In this document: one piece after another, positions 8,578-17,258 of the stretch
Layout: the number at the start of each line of letters is the position of its first letter
How positions within the stretch are numbered: the first letter of the stretch is position 1
Assembly: GCF_900107405.1 (NCBI RefSeq)
Contig: NZ_FNPV01000004.1
Location: 1-64,000, forward strand
Length of the DNA stretch: 64,000 nt
Origin: Tindallia californiensis
GTDB lineage: Bacteria; Bacillota; Clostridia; Peptostreptococcales; Tindalliaceae
Direction: 5' to 3'
The notes under the pieces: generated by a model
Database searches by the model: none
What the model saw: the letters and a program-made list of their open reading frames with translations, nothing else
What the model was told of the DNA's origin: nothing
Position numbers and translations under genes: made by a program

Positions 8578-8877
8578 ATGGTAGTAAAAGAAGCAAAGTC
8601 ATTTTTTCAAAGGTTTATAGGTCTTATGTGGAAGAAAGGAATGAATTTTGAAGGCCTTTTGTTTAGGAACTGCGCTGCAGTTCATACCTGTTTTATGAAA
8701 TTCACCATTTGTATTATGTTTTTAGACGAAAATGATAAAGTCCTGGACTACCAAATTCTAAAGCCTTGGAAAGTTAGCAAAATTGTTGAAGGAACGAAAC
8801 ATATACTAGAAACTCAGTGGCAAGAAGAAAAAGCAAAGGAAATTGTTGGTCAAGTAATCCAAATGGAGGTGTGCTAA
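8578..8877 (+). CDS. DUF192 family protein
   Basis: 99 residues. The core RFIGLMWKKGMNFEGLLFRNCAAVHTCFMKFTICIMFLDENDKVLD matches the DUF192 pattern (R-x-x-GLM, a GLLF segment, HT-x-FM-x-F, followed by a D-x-V-x-FLD-type stretch). DUF192 proteins are small extracellular or surface-associated domains of unclear biochemical role. The gene is fused end-to-start with the next gene (TAAATG), and AAGGAGGA lies 12 bp before the ATG. Its position at the tail of a Tad operon suggests a pilus-related accessory role, which is inference. Confidence 0.8.
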   Translation: MVVKEAKSFFQRFIGLMWKKGMNFEGLLFRNCAAVHTCFMKFTICIMFLDENDKVLDYQILKPWKVSKIVEGTKHILETQWQEEKAKEIVGQVIQMEVC

Positions 8878-10182
8878 ATGTATTACAAAGGTTATGGGGT
8901 AGGAGATTTATACGATAAGAAAAATGAAGAAAAAAGTCATGTGGAAAGACTTTGCGACAGTGGTACGCTAAAGAGAGTAATGGGTGGATATTCAAAAAAG
9001 AGTGTAGAAGAGTATATAAACTCTTATAAAGAAACGGCAGAACAAATGAGAGAAAATCTGGAAGAACAGCTAAATCATACACTGTCAGAAAAAGAAATGC
9101 TGCATCAAGAAAATGAATTGCTCAAAAAACAATTTGAAGATGTTGAAAAACGTGTATACGGACTGAAGGAAGAGTATGAACAGGTAACATCGAAAAATTC
9201 AGAATTGCAGACAGCCTTGGAAAAAGAAAAAGAAGCAGCTCAAGAAATGTCAGGGAAATTAGAAGAGCAGGATTCGTTAGTAGAAGAAGCGATCCAAAAA
9301 AAGGAAGAAGAAGTTGCTCAATTAATCGAAAGAACTCAGGAGATTGAAAATGAACTGAAAGAATCAAAGGAAGAGTTAGAAAGACTAAGAGTGCTACTGC
9401 AAGAAAAAGAAGCATTATTGCAAAATAAAGAAGAGCAAATAACAGAACTTTCTGAAGCTATGAGTGAGAAAGATAATGAGATTCATGCATTAACAGAGGA
9501 GTTGCAAAAAAGTGAAGAACAGCTAAATGCTGCGAATCAAACGTTGAATGAATATCAACAGCAATTGGAAGACTTGCGGAGACAATTGGCTGAAGTTGAA
9601 ACTCCAGACAATTCTTTTAATGAGCAAATAATAGAGTTAGAAAAAGAGCTTGAGCATTTAATTGATGAAAGAGATCATTACAAAGACGAAAAAGAAAAAG
9701 CACTGAGTAGTTTTGGGGAAAAGGTAGATGAAGTAACAAAAAAATTACAGGAAAAAGAAGAATTAGCCAAGGAACTACAAGATACGGTGAATACAATGCA
9801 AGAGGAGCAGGAACGATTAGAAGTGGATATCCAAATGCTTCAAAATCGTCTTGAGCAAAATGAAGTGAATGAGCGAGAATATCTGTTGCAAAAAAGAAAA
9901 ATAGATGGCTATAAGAGCCAGCTAGAATCGATGGAAGCTTATCTGAAAAGTGTATTGGAAGAAATTGCGGCTAAAGAAAAGGCTATTAAAGAGGCTATGG
10001 AACAACAGGGAAATGATCAAGCAAAAATTCGCAGCTTGATGGAAGAAAAAATAAAACTTAAGTCGGAAAACATTGAAATGTTGGAAGAGATAGAAACGTT
10101 AAAAAATGAGTTGATTGATTATAAGGGAAATGAAGCTAACGAAGTGATTAAATTTTCTGCAAAAAAAGCCGCTGAAAGATAG
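8878..10182 (+). CDS. Cytoplasmic coiled-coil protein, paralog of 12879-14123
   Basis: 434 residues that I cannot assign to a named family. After a 35-residue N-terminus comes VMGGYSKKSVEEYINSYKE, which resembles the short N-terminal DivIVA/GpsB membrane-targeting pattern. Almost the whole remainder (about 55-420) is heptad-rich coiled coil dominated by Glu, Lys, Gln and Leu. No membrane segment or signal peptide is seen. The C-terminal portion contains VDIQMLQNRLEQNEVNERE and ESMEAYLKSVLEE, which align with the protein at 12879. The start ATG directly abuts the DUF192 stop and follows GGAGGTG, so it is in the Tad transcript. A scaffold or polar-localisation role is possible but unproven. Confidence 0.8.
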   Translation: MYYKGYGVGDLYDKKNEEKSHVERLCDSGTLKRVMGGYSKKSVEEYINSYKETAEQMRENLEEQLNHTLSEKEMLHQENELLKKQFEDVEKRVYGLKEEYEQVTSKNSELQTALEKEKEAAQEMSGKLEEQDSLVEEAIQKKEEEVAQLIERTQEIENELKESKEELERLRVLLQEKEALLQNKEEQITELSEAMSEKDNEIHALTEELQKSEEQLNAANQTLNEYQQQLEDLRRQLAEVETPDNSFNEQIIELEKELEHLIDERDHYKDEKEKALSSFGEKVDEVTKKLQEKEELAKELQDTVNTMQEEQERLEVDIQMLQNRLEQNEVNEREYLLQKRKIDGYKSQLESMEAYLKSVLEEIAAKEKAIKEAMEQQGNDQAKIRSLMEEKIKLKSENIEMLEEIETLKNELIDYKGNEANEVIKFSAKKAAER

Positions 10183-10309
10183 TACTTCTTTAGGGTTTAA
10201 GATGAAATGTACAAAAAGGCTAGTGATAAATAGCTATAAAGGATGATGGAGGATAAGATTGGCAGTTATAGATGGACGCCTTATACTGCTAAGATCCAGT
10301 GGCGTAACC

Positions 10310-10338
10310 GACAGGTATTTTTGATCTGTCCTTTTTTG
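10310..10338 (+). terminator. Weak hairpin with T-tract upstream of the AraC gene
   Basis: gacag (10310-10314) can pair with ctgtc (10326-10330), followed by C and six T. The stem is only 5 bp, so this could be a weak terminator ending the coiled-coil transcript or a chance structure. The rest of the 180-bp gap 10183-10362 holds no convincing gene. Confidence 0.3.
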
Positions 10339-10362
10339 TATCAAAGGGGAGGGGGTAGACTG

Positions 10363-12774
10363 TTGAATGATATCAAAAAGAACACCTCTGAGCATATGAT
10401 CAATCAATTGTCAGGAAGCATGGATTTTTTGGTAGCCAAAAAGCAGCATTCGTACAAAGCCACACTAATACAATTCAGCCACGAAGTATTCTCGGTGCAT
10501 AACGAAGTAGAAATACTATATATGATCAGAGGAAAAATAAAACTTCAGACAAAATATGGCGAAAGAATCCTCAATGAAGGAGACCACTGCTTAATCAAAC
10601 CAAGGACAGCACATAAGGTGATTGCTGAAGAAAAAGATAATATTATTTTTGTTTTTCAAATGGATGAAACAAAATTACGAGAGATAGAGACCTCGGATTT
10701 GAATAATGTTGAAAAGTATGTAAAAGCGGATAAAATCAACAAGATACTTTTTGAAAAAATCGGGAACTTGTATTTACAGCAAATTAGAGGGATGAAGGAT
10801 TTTCCTGAAGTACAACAGGATGTTATGATAATCGGTCATTGTATCAATAAACTATTGAGTAGGCGTCCAACGTACGTTACTAATGATAATATGGATAGTA
10901 TCCAAATGGTTGTTTATGATGTGGCAGAAGCGTATATAACTGAAGGGAATTTTAGGAAAACATTAGAAGAAATAACGGATGAGTATAATATCAGTTATTC
11001 TTATTTTTCGAGGATGTTTAGAGAGTTAACAGGATTAAGCTTTACACGATTTGTTACTAAATTAAAATTATCGTTCGTGGCAGAGCAGTTACTGAGCACA
11101 GATGATGCGATAGTAGATATTTCCTTTAGTTGCGGATATAAGGAATCTCGTCAGATGAATAGAGTTTTTAAAAAACATTTTAACATGTCGCCAATTTCCA
11201 TGAGAAATAAGTATAAAAAAGTTCAATTGGAAAGCGATGAAAACAGCTTGCGAAAAATACCTGAAATCAAACCTTTTTTAGAACAAATTGAAAAAAAGGG
11301 GTTTCTAGAAAGTGCTAATTTTTTGAGACAATCAGAGTTTTCTTTATACATGGAAGAAACTCTGGGAGTGTGCGAAAAAAAATGGGGAGTAGTAACGGAC
11401 TTTGAAAGTTTAATGATCAATAAAGGTGACTGTTCAAAACAAAAAATGATTAACATAGGAAAATTGCTATTTAAGGAATTGTCGATTCGGTTTATACGTT
11501 TCAAAGTTAAGCATATGAATGGAAACTTTTATTTCAGAATAGAAAATGATCAATGGGAAATAGTAGATGAAATGATGATGGAGAGTGTCATTAGTTTAGC
11601 TCTCGAATTTTCTGTGATACCCATTTTTCAAATAGATTTTGGGTTGAAATATAACTATTTAATCGATCCTCCCGTTGGTCATAAGGAATTATATCTTGGA
11701 ATGCTGGAAAAATTTAACAGGTTATTTAGGAATTTATCGTCAGAGCACTTAAAGATATGTCGGTATGAGCTATACATAGATATCTTTAATACGGCGATAA
11801 AAGAAAGCTCTTTAGATATCGTGAGTTATGGGATGAGTGCTTTTGTAGAATTAATAAAAGAAAAGGTAGGTCATGAAAAAAAATACCGGGGATTGCATAC
11901 AGGTGATTTCACTCTAAACAGCAAAAGATTAGACTGTAAACATTTGAGAATTTTGAAAAATCATTTAGTTCAGTTTGATTTTTTTAGTGCCCAGTTTATT
12001 TTGACGGAAAAAAAACAAATTAATATGTTGGATTTTAATAGCATACAGGATCGTTATTGCCATGCAGAGAGCAGGCTTAACAAAATGCTTCCAAAAGGTT
12101 TTGATGGTTCTAATCCACATCTTATGATTGATGTGACCTATGAATTAAAAAGAAAGATAAAAAAAAGTATGAAAGCGATGACAGCTTATCATGCATTGCT
12201 CAATATGATTCTGACAGAACCACAAAGAAGTTTTTCGGTAATATCAAATTTTCAACTTAAATGGATTGAAAATCATCAAAAACATATTCAAAGCTTTGCT
12301 TTTACCAACAATACTTTCAAAGAGCCCTTGCATTACTTGTTAAATTTGTACCAACTGATGGATGGAAACGAAGTTATTATGGCAAAAGAAGGTTGTTATA
12401 TTGCAAAATACGCTGAAAGTATTTTAGGTATTTTTTATTTAGGCTATAGAGATTATATCGAAGCGGTGAGTTGTCAAAACGTTCCGAGAAGCAGACAACA
12501 TCAAATTGTTATTCCGAAGGCAAGTGGAAAATATAAAATATCGGAATATACATTTAATGAAAGCATATGTAGTAAAAACCAGGAATCTGAGTTTTATGCT
12601 GATGAAGCATTTTTTCAACAAGAAGAATACAACTATATTCAAAAGACAATGATGCCCGAACTGACGATAGATTGCAAAGAATTTGTTGATGGAGTATATC
12701 ATACCGTTAACCTGCAACCTTATGACATATGTATTGTAAAGATTGATAAACTCATGGCTGAAGATCATAGGTAG
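10363..12774 (+). CDS. AraC-family regulator with cupin and degenerate GH39-like C-terminal domain
   Basis: About 803 residues. An N-terminal cupin (EVEILYMIRGKIKLQ, NEGDHCLIKPRTAHKV) is followed by an AraC DNA-binding domain with two helix-turn-helix units (EEITDEYNISYSYFSRMFRELTG and IVDISFSCGYKESRQMNRVFKK). A long C-terminal region has the layout of the GH39-like domain of large clostridial AraC proteins: an IGKLLFKELSIRFIRFK strand, a VIPIFQIDFG strand, and a terminal beta part near YNYIQKTMMPELTI. The catalytic WNEP motif of true GH39 enzymes is replaced (CRYELYIDIFN), so it is probably a sensor, not an enzyme. I chose TTG 10363 because AGGGGAGGGGG lies just upstream; the 40 residues before it look non-coding. 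The protein lies between the two coiled-coil paralogs. Confidence 0.75.
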   Translation: MNDIKKNTSEHMINQLSGSMDFLVAKKQHSYKATLIQFSHEVFSVHNEVEILYMIRGKIKLQTKYGERILNEGDHCLIKPRTAHKVIAEEKDNIIFVFQMDETKLREIETSDLNNVEKYVKADKINKILFEKIGNLYLQQIRGMKDFPEVQQDVMIIGHCINKLLSRRPTYVTNDNMDSIQMVVYDVAEAYITEGNFRKTLEEITDEYNISYSYFSRMFRELTGLSFTRFVTKLKLSFVAEQLLSTDDAIVDISFSCGYKESRQMNRVFKKHFNMSPISMRNKYKKVQLESDENSLRKIPEIKPFLEQIEKKGFLESANFLRQSEFSLYMEETLGVCEKKWGVVTDFESLMINKGDCSKQKMINIGKLLFKELSIRFIRFKVKHMNGNFYFRIENDQWEIVDEMMMESVISLALEFSVIPIFQIDFGLKYNYLIDPPVGHKELYLGMLEKFNRLFRNLSSEHLKICRYELYIDIFNTAIKESSLDIVSYGMSAFVELIKEKVGHEKKYRGLHTGDFTLNSKRLDCKHLRILKNHLVQFDFFSAQFILTEKKQINMLDFNSIQDRYCHAESRLNKMLPKGFDGSNPHLMIDVTYELKRKIKKSMKAMTAYHALLNMILTEPQRSFSVISNFQLKWIENHQKHIQSFAFTNNTFKEPLHYLLNLYQLMDGNEVIMAKEGCYIAKYAESILGIFYLGYRDYIEAVSCQNVPRSRQHQIVIPKASGKYKISEYTFNESICSKNQESEFYADEAFFQQEEYNYIQKTMMPELTIDCKEFVDGVYHTVNLQPYDICIVKIDKLMAEDHR

Positions 12775-12878
12775 CAAGGAAATTGAAAAATAGGCTTTGG
12801 CTTCTGTTAGAAAAATGACAATAGGAGCTGAAGTCTACTGAAAAGAAGTAACAAACTAAATGGAAGGAGGGAATGGTG

Positions 12879-14123
12879 ATGATTTATTTAACCGCTGGGA
12901 TTGTCTGTGGAATAGTGCTTTATGTGTTTTGGGGGATAGGACGAACAAGAGCAGTGAAATCAGCTAAAAAAGGTACCGATTTATGTGATAAATCTTTTGT
13001 CAAAATTCGTGGAGGGTATTCGACGGTAAGTGTGGAAGAAAACCTAGAAAAATATATTTCTCAGACCGAAAAGAAGCTAAATCAATTAAAAACGGCTTTG
13101 AAAGATGCGAATTCGGAGAAAATATTTGCTTACCAGGAGAACAAGTTGACTAAAAAGCAATTGCAAGAAATAGAAGTGTATCTGCTGACCTTGGAAAAAG
13201 AATATAAGCTTATGGAAAAAACTGATCTTGTGGGGAAGGTACAATCGCTAGATGATTCGAAAAATATTGAGACCCAAGTAAAGATAGCTCAATTAAGGAA
13301 TTTGAATAACGAAATAGAAATGCTTCAAGATTGGGTTGATCAAAGAAGTATAATGCTTGTTGATGCTACGGAAAAAATAAAGCTTTTGAAAAACACAATG
13401 TTAAAAAAACAAAAAAGATTCGAAAAAATGAAAGAGGATATTGCTTATGCAAATCAACAAATAGAAAAGCTAAATCAAAGCATTACAACCTATGATCAAG
13501 AAATAGTAGATGTAAAAAAAGTGATTGATAAGAAAAGAGTAGGTGACAAATTATCAAGGGAAAAGAAAAATCAGTTAAGAGGAAAGATTAATCAATTAAA
13601 ATTAGAGCAAGAGACAATAAAAGTTGTCAAAGACAAAGCAACACACACATATAGAGAAAGCATTAAGCTCCTTACAGTAAACCTCAAAGAAAAGAATGAA
13701 TTGATCGAGAAACTAAAGAATAAAATTACATTTATGAAAGAAACACGAGAATTTTATGAGATTGATATTCAGATTCTGCAGGAAAGAATGACAAAAAGCG
13801 AGAAAAATAAAGAGAAAATGACCATAATATCGAAAAGATTAAATGCTTATCAACATAAACTAGTACTTGTTGAAGCATTGAAGAGGGTGTTAGAAAAATG
13901 GATGAGCAGTAAAAATAGTGTTATTCAAAATCTTTATGAAAAATCGCAAAAGGAAAAAGAGCTCATTAATACGCTAATAGATGAAAATACGACATTGAAA
14001 TTAGATAACAGCTTTATGCAAGAGCAAGTTGATGAGCTTAAGAGGTCTGTAGCTCAAGAAAAAGAACAGTTTGAGAAGGAAAGAGATGATAGGGAAAAAC
14101 AAGCGACAGAGTATTCAGCGTAA
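12879..14123 (+). CDS. Membrane-anchored coiled-coil protein, paralog of 8878-10182
   Basis: About 414 residues of unknown family. An N-terminal membrane helix (IYLTAGIVCGIVLYVFWGIG) is followed by a basic linker and the motif IRGGYSTVSVEENLEKYISQ, matching GGYSKKSVEEYINSY of the other coiled-coil protein. The body is coiled coil. The C-terminal segment EIDIQILQERMTKSEKNKE plus VEALKRVLEKW aligns position by position with its paralog, as does a final LKLDN-x-x-x-x-x-EQVDELK stretch. ATG 12879 is 8 bp from AAGGAGG; ATG 12873 is closer to the Shine-Dalgarno sequence than usual. It would form a membrane-linked filament or tether. Confidence 0.78.
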   Translation: MIYLTAGIVCGIVLYVFWGIGRTRAVKSAKKGTDLCDKSFVKIRGGYSTVSVEENLEKYISQTEKKLNQLKTALKDANSEKIFAYQENKLTKKQLQEIEVYLLTLEKEYKLMEKTDLVGKVQSLDDSKNIETQVKIAQLRNLNNEIEMLQDWVDQRSIMLVDATEKIKLLKNTMLKKQKRFEKMKEDIAYANQQIEKLNQSITTYDQEIVDVKKVIDKKRVGDKLSREKKNQLRGKINQLKLEQETIKVVKDKATHTYRESIKLLTVNLKEKNELIEKLKNKITFMKETREFYEIDIQILQERMTKSEKNKEKMTIISKRLNAYQHKLVLVEALKRVLEKWMSSKNSVIQNLYEKSQKEKELINTLIDENTTLKLDNSFMQEQVDELKRSVAQEKEQFEKERDDREKQATEYSA

Positions 14124-14195
14124 GAGAGCTGAGGGATTCGTGCACAAAGGAAGATATACACACGCTTATATAAGTAAAAAGTAGGAGGGCATTCA

Positions 14196-15059
14196 ATGAT
14201 TATTACAGGATTCTTAGCTGTTCTTGGTATAATGACAATACTGTATGTAATAAAATTGGTTCAATCCCTGTATCACTATTTTGAGGGGTTTCCCTCTATT
14301 CATATGCTGGTGATAGGATTTGTTACTGATTTTTTTGACTCTTTGGGAATTGGAAGTTTTGCTCCCACTGCTTCCTGGTATCGACACACAAAAATGGTAA
14401 ATGACCGTATCATTCCGGGAACAATGCTGGTAGGGCATACATTACCCGTAGTAACAATGGCGTTTATTTTTATTCAACGAGTGGAAGTAGATCCACTAAC
14501 GCTTGTTTTTATGATTATTGCAGCTGCGTTAGGAGCTCATGTAGGAGCTGATATAGTATCGGGTTTATCGGAAACAAAAGTTCAATTTGGAATGGGTTTT
14601 GCGCTTATTATTACAGCCATCATCATGATTCTTGGCACAGATGCGATTCAAGCGATGCCTGCTTCAGGTGATATGATCGGGTTGGATGGTGCAAAACTTA
14701 TGGTGGCTGTAGCGGGTAACTTTATTCTGGGGGCTTTAATGTCGCTAGGGGTAGGTTTATATGCGCCATGCATGGCATTAGTATATTTGCTGGGTATGGA
14801 TCAGCTTGCTGCTTTTCCCATTATGATGGGATCCTGTGCATTTCTTATGCCCATAGGAAGCATAAAGTTTATTAAGCATGGGGCCTTCGATTCCAGAGCT
14901 GCTGTAGGACTGGCCTTGGGTGGAGTGCCGGCGGTGGTCATTGCAGCTACTTTTATTTCAGAACTTCCGATGGAGATTCTGACCTGGTTAGTCATTGGCG
15001 TCATAAGTTATACAGCGTTCAAGATGCTAAGAGCGGCATTACCGAAAGAAAGTTTTTGA
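14196..15059 (+). CDS. TauE/SafE (TSUP) family permease
   Basis: 287-residue polytopic membrane protein with about eight hydrophobic helices. The segment IGFVTDFFDSLGIGSFAPTA and a later, related GNFILGALMSLGVGLYAPCMA form the internal repeat of the TSUP family (putative sulfite/organosulfonate exporters). The substrate cannot be read from sequence. ATG 14196 is preceded by TAGGAGGG. The flanking genes are unrelated, and the gap to the HD-GYP gene is 46 bp. Confidence 0.8.
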   Translation: MIITGFLAVLGIMTILYVIKLVQSLYHYFEGFPSIHMLVIGFVTDFFDSLGIGSFAPTASWYRHTKMVNDRIIPGTMLVGHTLPVVTMAFIFIQRVEVDPLTLVFMIIAAALGAHVGADIVSGLSETKVQFGMGFALIITAIIMILGTDAIQAMPASGDMIGLDGAKLMVAVAGNFILGALMSLGVGLYAPCMALVYLLGMDQLAAFPIMMGSCAFLMPIGSIKFIKHGAFDSRAAVGLALGGVPAVVIAATFISELPMEILTWLVIGVISYTAFKMLRAALPKESF

Positions 15060-15105
15060 TAATAACATAGTAGATATATACGGAAAATGTATAGGGAGGA
15101 GTCCA

Positions 15106-16044
15106 TTGGAGAATAATTTAGATACGTATAATTTTCACCACATTAGTCGAGAAAAAAGTTCAGTTAAGATGGAGTATCTGCAAGAACTGATGAGTGCTGA
15201 AATGGAAGAACACCTGATAACATATATGTTGAACTTAATTGTCTTCTTTTGTCAAAGAGTTGGCTTTCCACTTGTTCAAATTGATAGAAAGCTAAGTTTA
15301 GCAATAGAGAAAAGCAAAAGCCCTATTGTTAATGCAGATAGCATTTGGGTTTTACTAACAGAAATAATGACTATCATCAATAGTGAGTACGGAGAAATGG
15401 GAGGTGTAAAAAGCAAAACACACACATTGAATAGTGAAGTAGATCACAAAATGATCTACTTGTATAAAGAAAAGAATATAGTGAGAGATAAATTAATTTC
15501 TAAAAAGTTATCGATATTAGAAAGTTTAAGAATACTGCTTGGTGAGCTGTCGCCGGAAATATTGCATCATAGCAGGCGAATGAGAATCATGGTAACGAAA
15601 ATTGGAAAAAGTTTTAATCTAAGCGGATTGTCGTTGAAGAAACTAATACTCACTGCAGAATTACATGATTTAGGAAAAATTGGAGTAGAGGAAGCGATTT
15701 TGAAAAAAACGAAAAGTCTAACAAGTGCTGATTGGAAACGGTTAAAAAAGCATCCTCTATATGGATATTGTCTTGCTAAACGAATTACCATGATCCCTGG
15801 AGTAGCGGAAGGTGTTTTGTTACATCATGAGAGATGGGATGGTAAGGGATATCCCATAGGATTAAAAAAAGAAGAAATTCCGTTTGAGGCACGGATGATT
15901 ACTATTATTGATGCCTACGATGCAATGGTTTATGAACGAGGGTATAAAGAAGTCTTAAGTCCGGACCAAGCGAAAGATGAATTAAGAAGGTGTGCGGGAA
16001 CACAGTTTGATCCCTTATTAATCCGAGCTTTTTTATCGATTTGA
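15106..16044 (+). CDS. HD-GYP domain protein (probable cyclic-di-GMP phosphodiesterase)
   Basis: 312 residues. The C-terminal half carries an HD-GYP domain: HSRRMRIM, the metal-binding pair in LHDLGKIGV, KHPLYGYCLA, LLHHERWDGKGYP and IDAYDAMV. These are the residues needed to coordinate two or three metals and hydrolyse c-di-GMP. The first ~130 residues are helical and match nothing I know; no receiver, PAS or membrane segment is evident. The TTG start is preceded by AGGGAGGAG. A 14-bp stem terminator follows. C-di-GMP commonly controls surface pili, so a link to the Tad locus is conceivable, but that is inference. Confidence 0.85.
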   Translation: MENNLDTYNFHHISREKSSVKMEYLQELMSAEMEEHLITYMLNLIVFFCQRVGFPLVQIDRKLSLAIEKSKSPIVNADSIWVLLTEIMTIINSEYGEMGGVKSKTHTLNSEVDHKMIYLYKEKNIVRDKLISKKLSILESLRILLGELSPEILHHSRRMRIMVTKIGKSFNLSGLSLKKLILTAELHDLGKIGVEEAILKKTKSLTSADWKRLKKHPLYGYCLAKRITMIPGVAEGVLLHHERWDGKGYPIGLKKEEIPFEARMITIIDAYDAMVYERGYKEVLSPDQAKDELRRCAGTQFDPLLIRAFLSI

Positions 16045-16092
16045 ATAAGCAGAGAATAGCACATAGGATCATGTAGTAAGAAACCATTAAAT

Positions 16093-16124
16093 AAAAACAT
16101 TACTAATTTTTTAGTAATGTTTTT
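16093..16124 (+). terminator. Intrinsic terminator after the HD-GYP gene
   Basis: The arms aaaaacattactaa (16093-16106) and ttagtaatgttttt (16111-16124) form a perfect 14-bp stem with a TTTT loop. The right arm ends in five T. Confidence 0.88.
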
Positions 16125-16181
16125 CGATGAAAAAAATGATATTCTGGTAGAGAAAGTATTTTATCAGAGCTATTACTGTTT

Positions 16182-16210
16182 TTGTCGTCAATAAATGACC
16201 AGGATAGATA
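16182..16210 (+). promoter_or_regulatory. Candidate SigA promoter for sppA
   Basis: TTGTCG (16182-16187), a 17-bp spacer and TAGATA (16205-16210) lie 43 bp before the sppA start. The hexamers are imperfect but the spacing is optimal, and the site lies downstream of the preceding terminator. Confidence 0.45.
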
Positions 16211-16252
16211 ATAGTACTAAAAGTCTAGAAGACATAAAACAAGGAGGACAAT

Positions 16253-17245
16253 ATGAATAAAAAACGTTGGACGGCGTTAGGGTTATGTATTGCTATTTTA
16301 ATTGTTTCGTTTGTCATTGATGCAACAGGGAGAACGGAAAAAATGTTCTTTGCGGAAGAAGAATGGGAAGAAGTGATGCTTGAAAGCGGATCCGAGTCAG
16401 TTGTTGCTGTTTTAGAAGTATCAGGAGTCATTACGGCCAGAGATACCAGTGGTGTTTTTGATGAACAGGAGTATCACCATGATTCCTTTTTAAAGAGACT
16501 TGAATCCGTATATGAAAATGAGGATGTAAAAGCAATTGTTCTTTATGTTAACTCACCAGGAGGAGGCGTTTCAGAAAGTGATGAAATTTTTCAGCGGATT
16601 ATGTCGCTAAAAAATGAGAATGAAAAGCCGCTGGTTGTTTTTATGGACCAGGTAGCGGCTTCAGGCGGATATTATATCGCAGCGCCGGCGGATCACATTA
16701 TGGCGACACGAAACACCATCACCGGGTCGATTGGCGTTATTATGCAAAGCATCAACTTGCATCAGCTAGCGGAAAACTGGGGAGTGGAAGATGCGACCAT
16801 TAAAAGTGGTGAGTTAAAAGACTTAATGAATCCGTTAAGAAATATGGAAGAGGAAGAACGGGAAGTGATGCAAAGTATTATTGATGAAATGCATCAATTT
16901 TTTGTGGAAGCAATCGTTGAAGGAAGAGGCATGGACTTAGAAAAAGTTGAAAAACTAGCCGACGGAAGAATTTTTAGTGGCTCTCAAGCTTTGCAAAATG
17001 GACTGGTTGATTCTTTGGGAAGATTTGAAGATGCTGTAGAAAAAGCAAAGATGATTTCAGGCAACGAAGATGCAACGGTTCTTATTTTAAGGCAAAGGAG
17101 TGCTTTTAGCTGGCAGCATTTTCTTAATGGAAATCAGCGATTGACAATGTTGGAGCATCTGTTCCTTAACCATTCCTCCCCTCGCTATCCAATGCCAATT
17201 TCGACAGAACACTATCCCACACCCATGTATTTGTGGACTTATTAG
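16253..17245 (+). CDS. sppA: Signal peptide peptidase SppA
   Basis: 330-residue membrane-anchored serine protease of the S49 family. An N-terminal hydrophobic anchor (residues 8-22) precedes the domain VVAVLEVSGVI. The nucleophile is Ser137 in QVAASGGYYIAA and the general base Lys189 in IKSGELKD; IVLYVNSPGGGV forms the oxyanion region. The single-repeat size matches bacillary SppA. It degrades cleaved signal peptides at the membrane. It is followed after 13 bp by an RDD membrane protein, a combination also seen with YteJ in Bacillus. ATG 16253 follows AAGGAGGAC. Confidence 0.92.
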   Translation: MNKKRWTALGLCIAILIVSFVIDATGRTEKMFFAEEEWEEVMLESGSESVVAVLEVSGVITARDTSGVFDEQEYHHDSFLKRLESVYENEDVKAIVLYVNSPGGGVSESDEIFQRIMSLKNENEKPLVVFMDQVAASGGYYIAAPADHIMATRNTITGSIGVIMQSINLHQLAENWGVEDATIKSGELKDLMNPLRNMEEEEREVMQSIIDEMHQFFVEAIVEGRGMDLEKVEKLADGRIFSGSQALQNGLVDSLGRFEDAVEKAKMISGNEDATVLILRQRSAFSWQHFLNGNQRLTMLEHLFLNHSSPRYPMPISTEHYPTPMYLWTY

Positions 17246-17258
17246 GGGGTGTAGGATC

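Noticed and set aside
10243-10362. Upstream in-frame extension of the AraC gene
   Set aside because: No ribosome site, contains a hairpin with T-run and does not resemble a cupin N-terminus; the TTG at 10363 is better supported.
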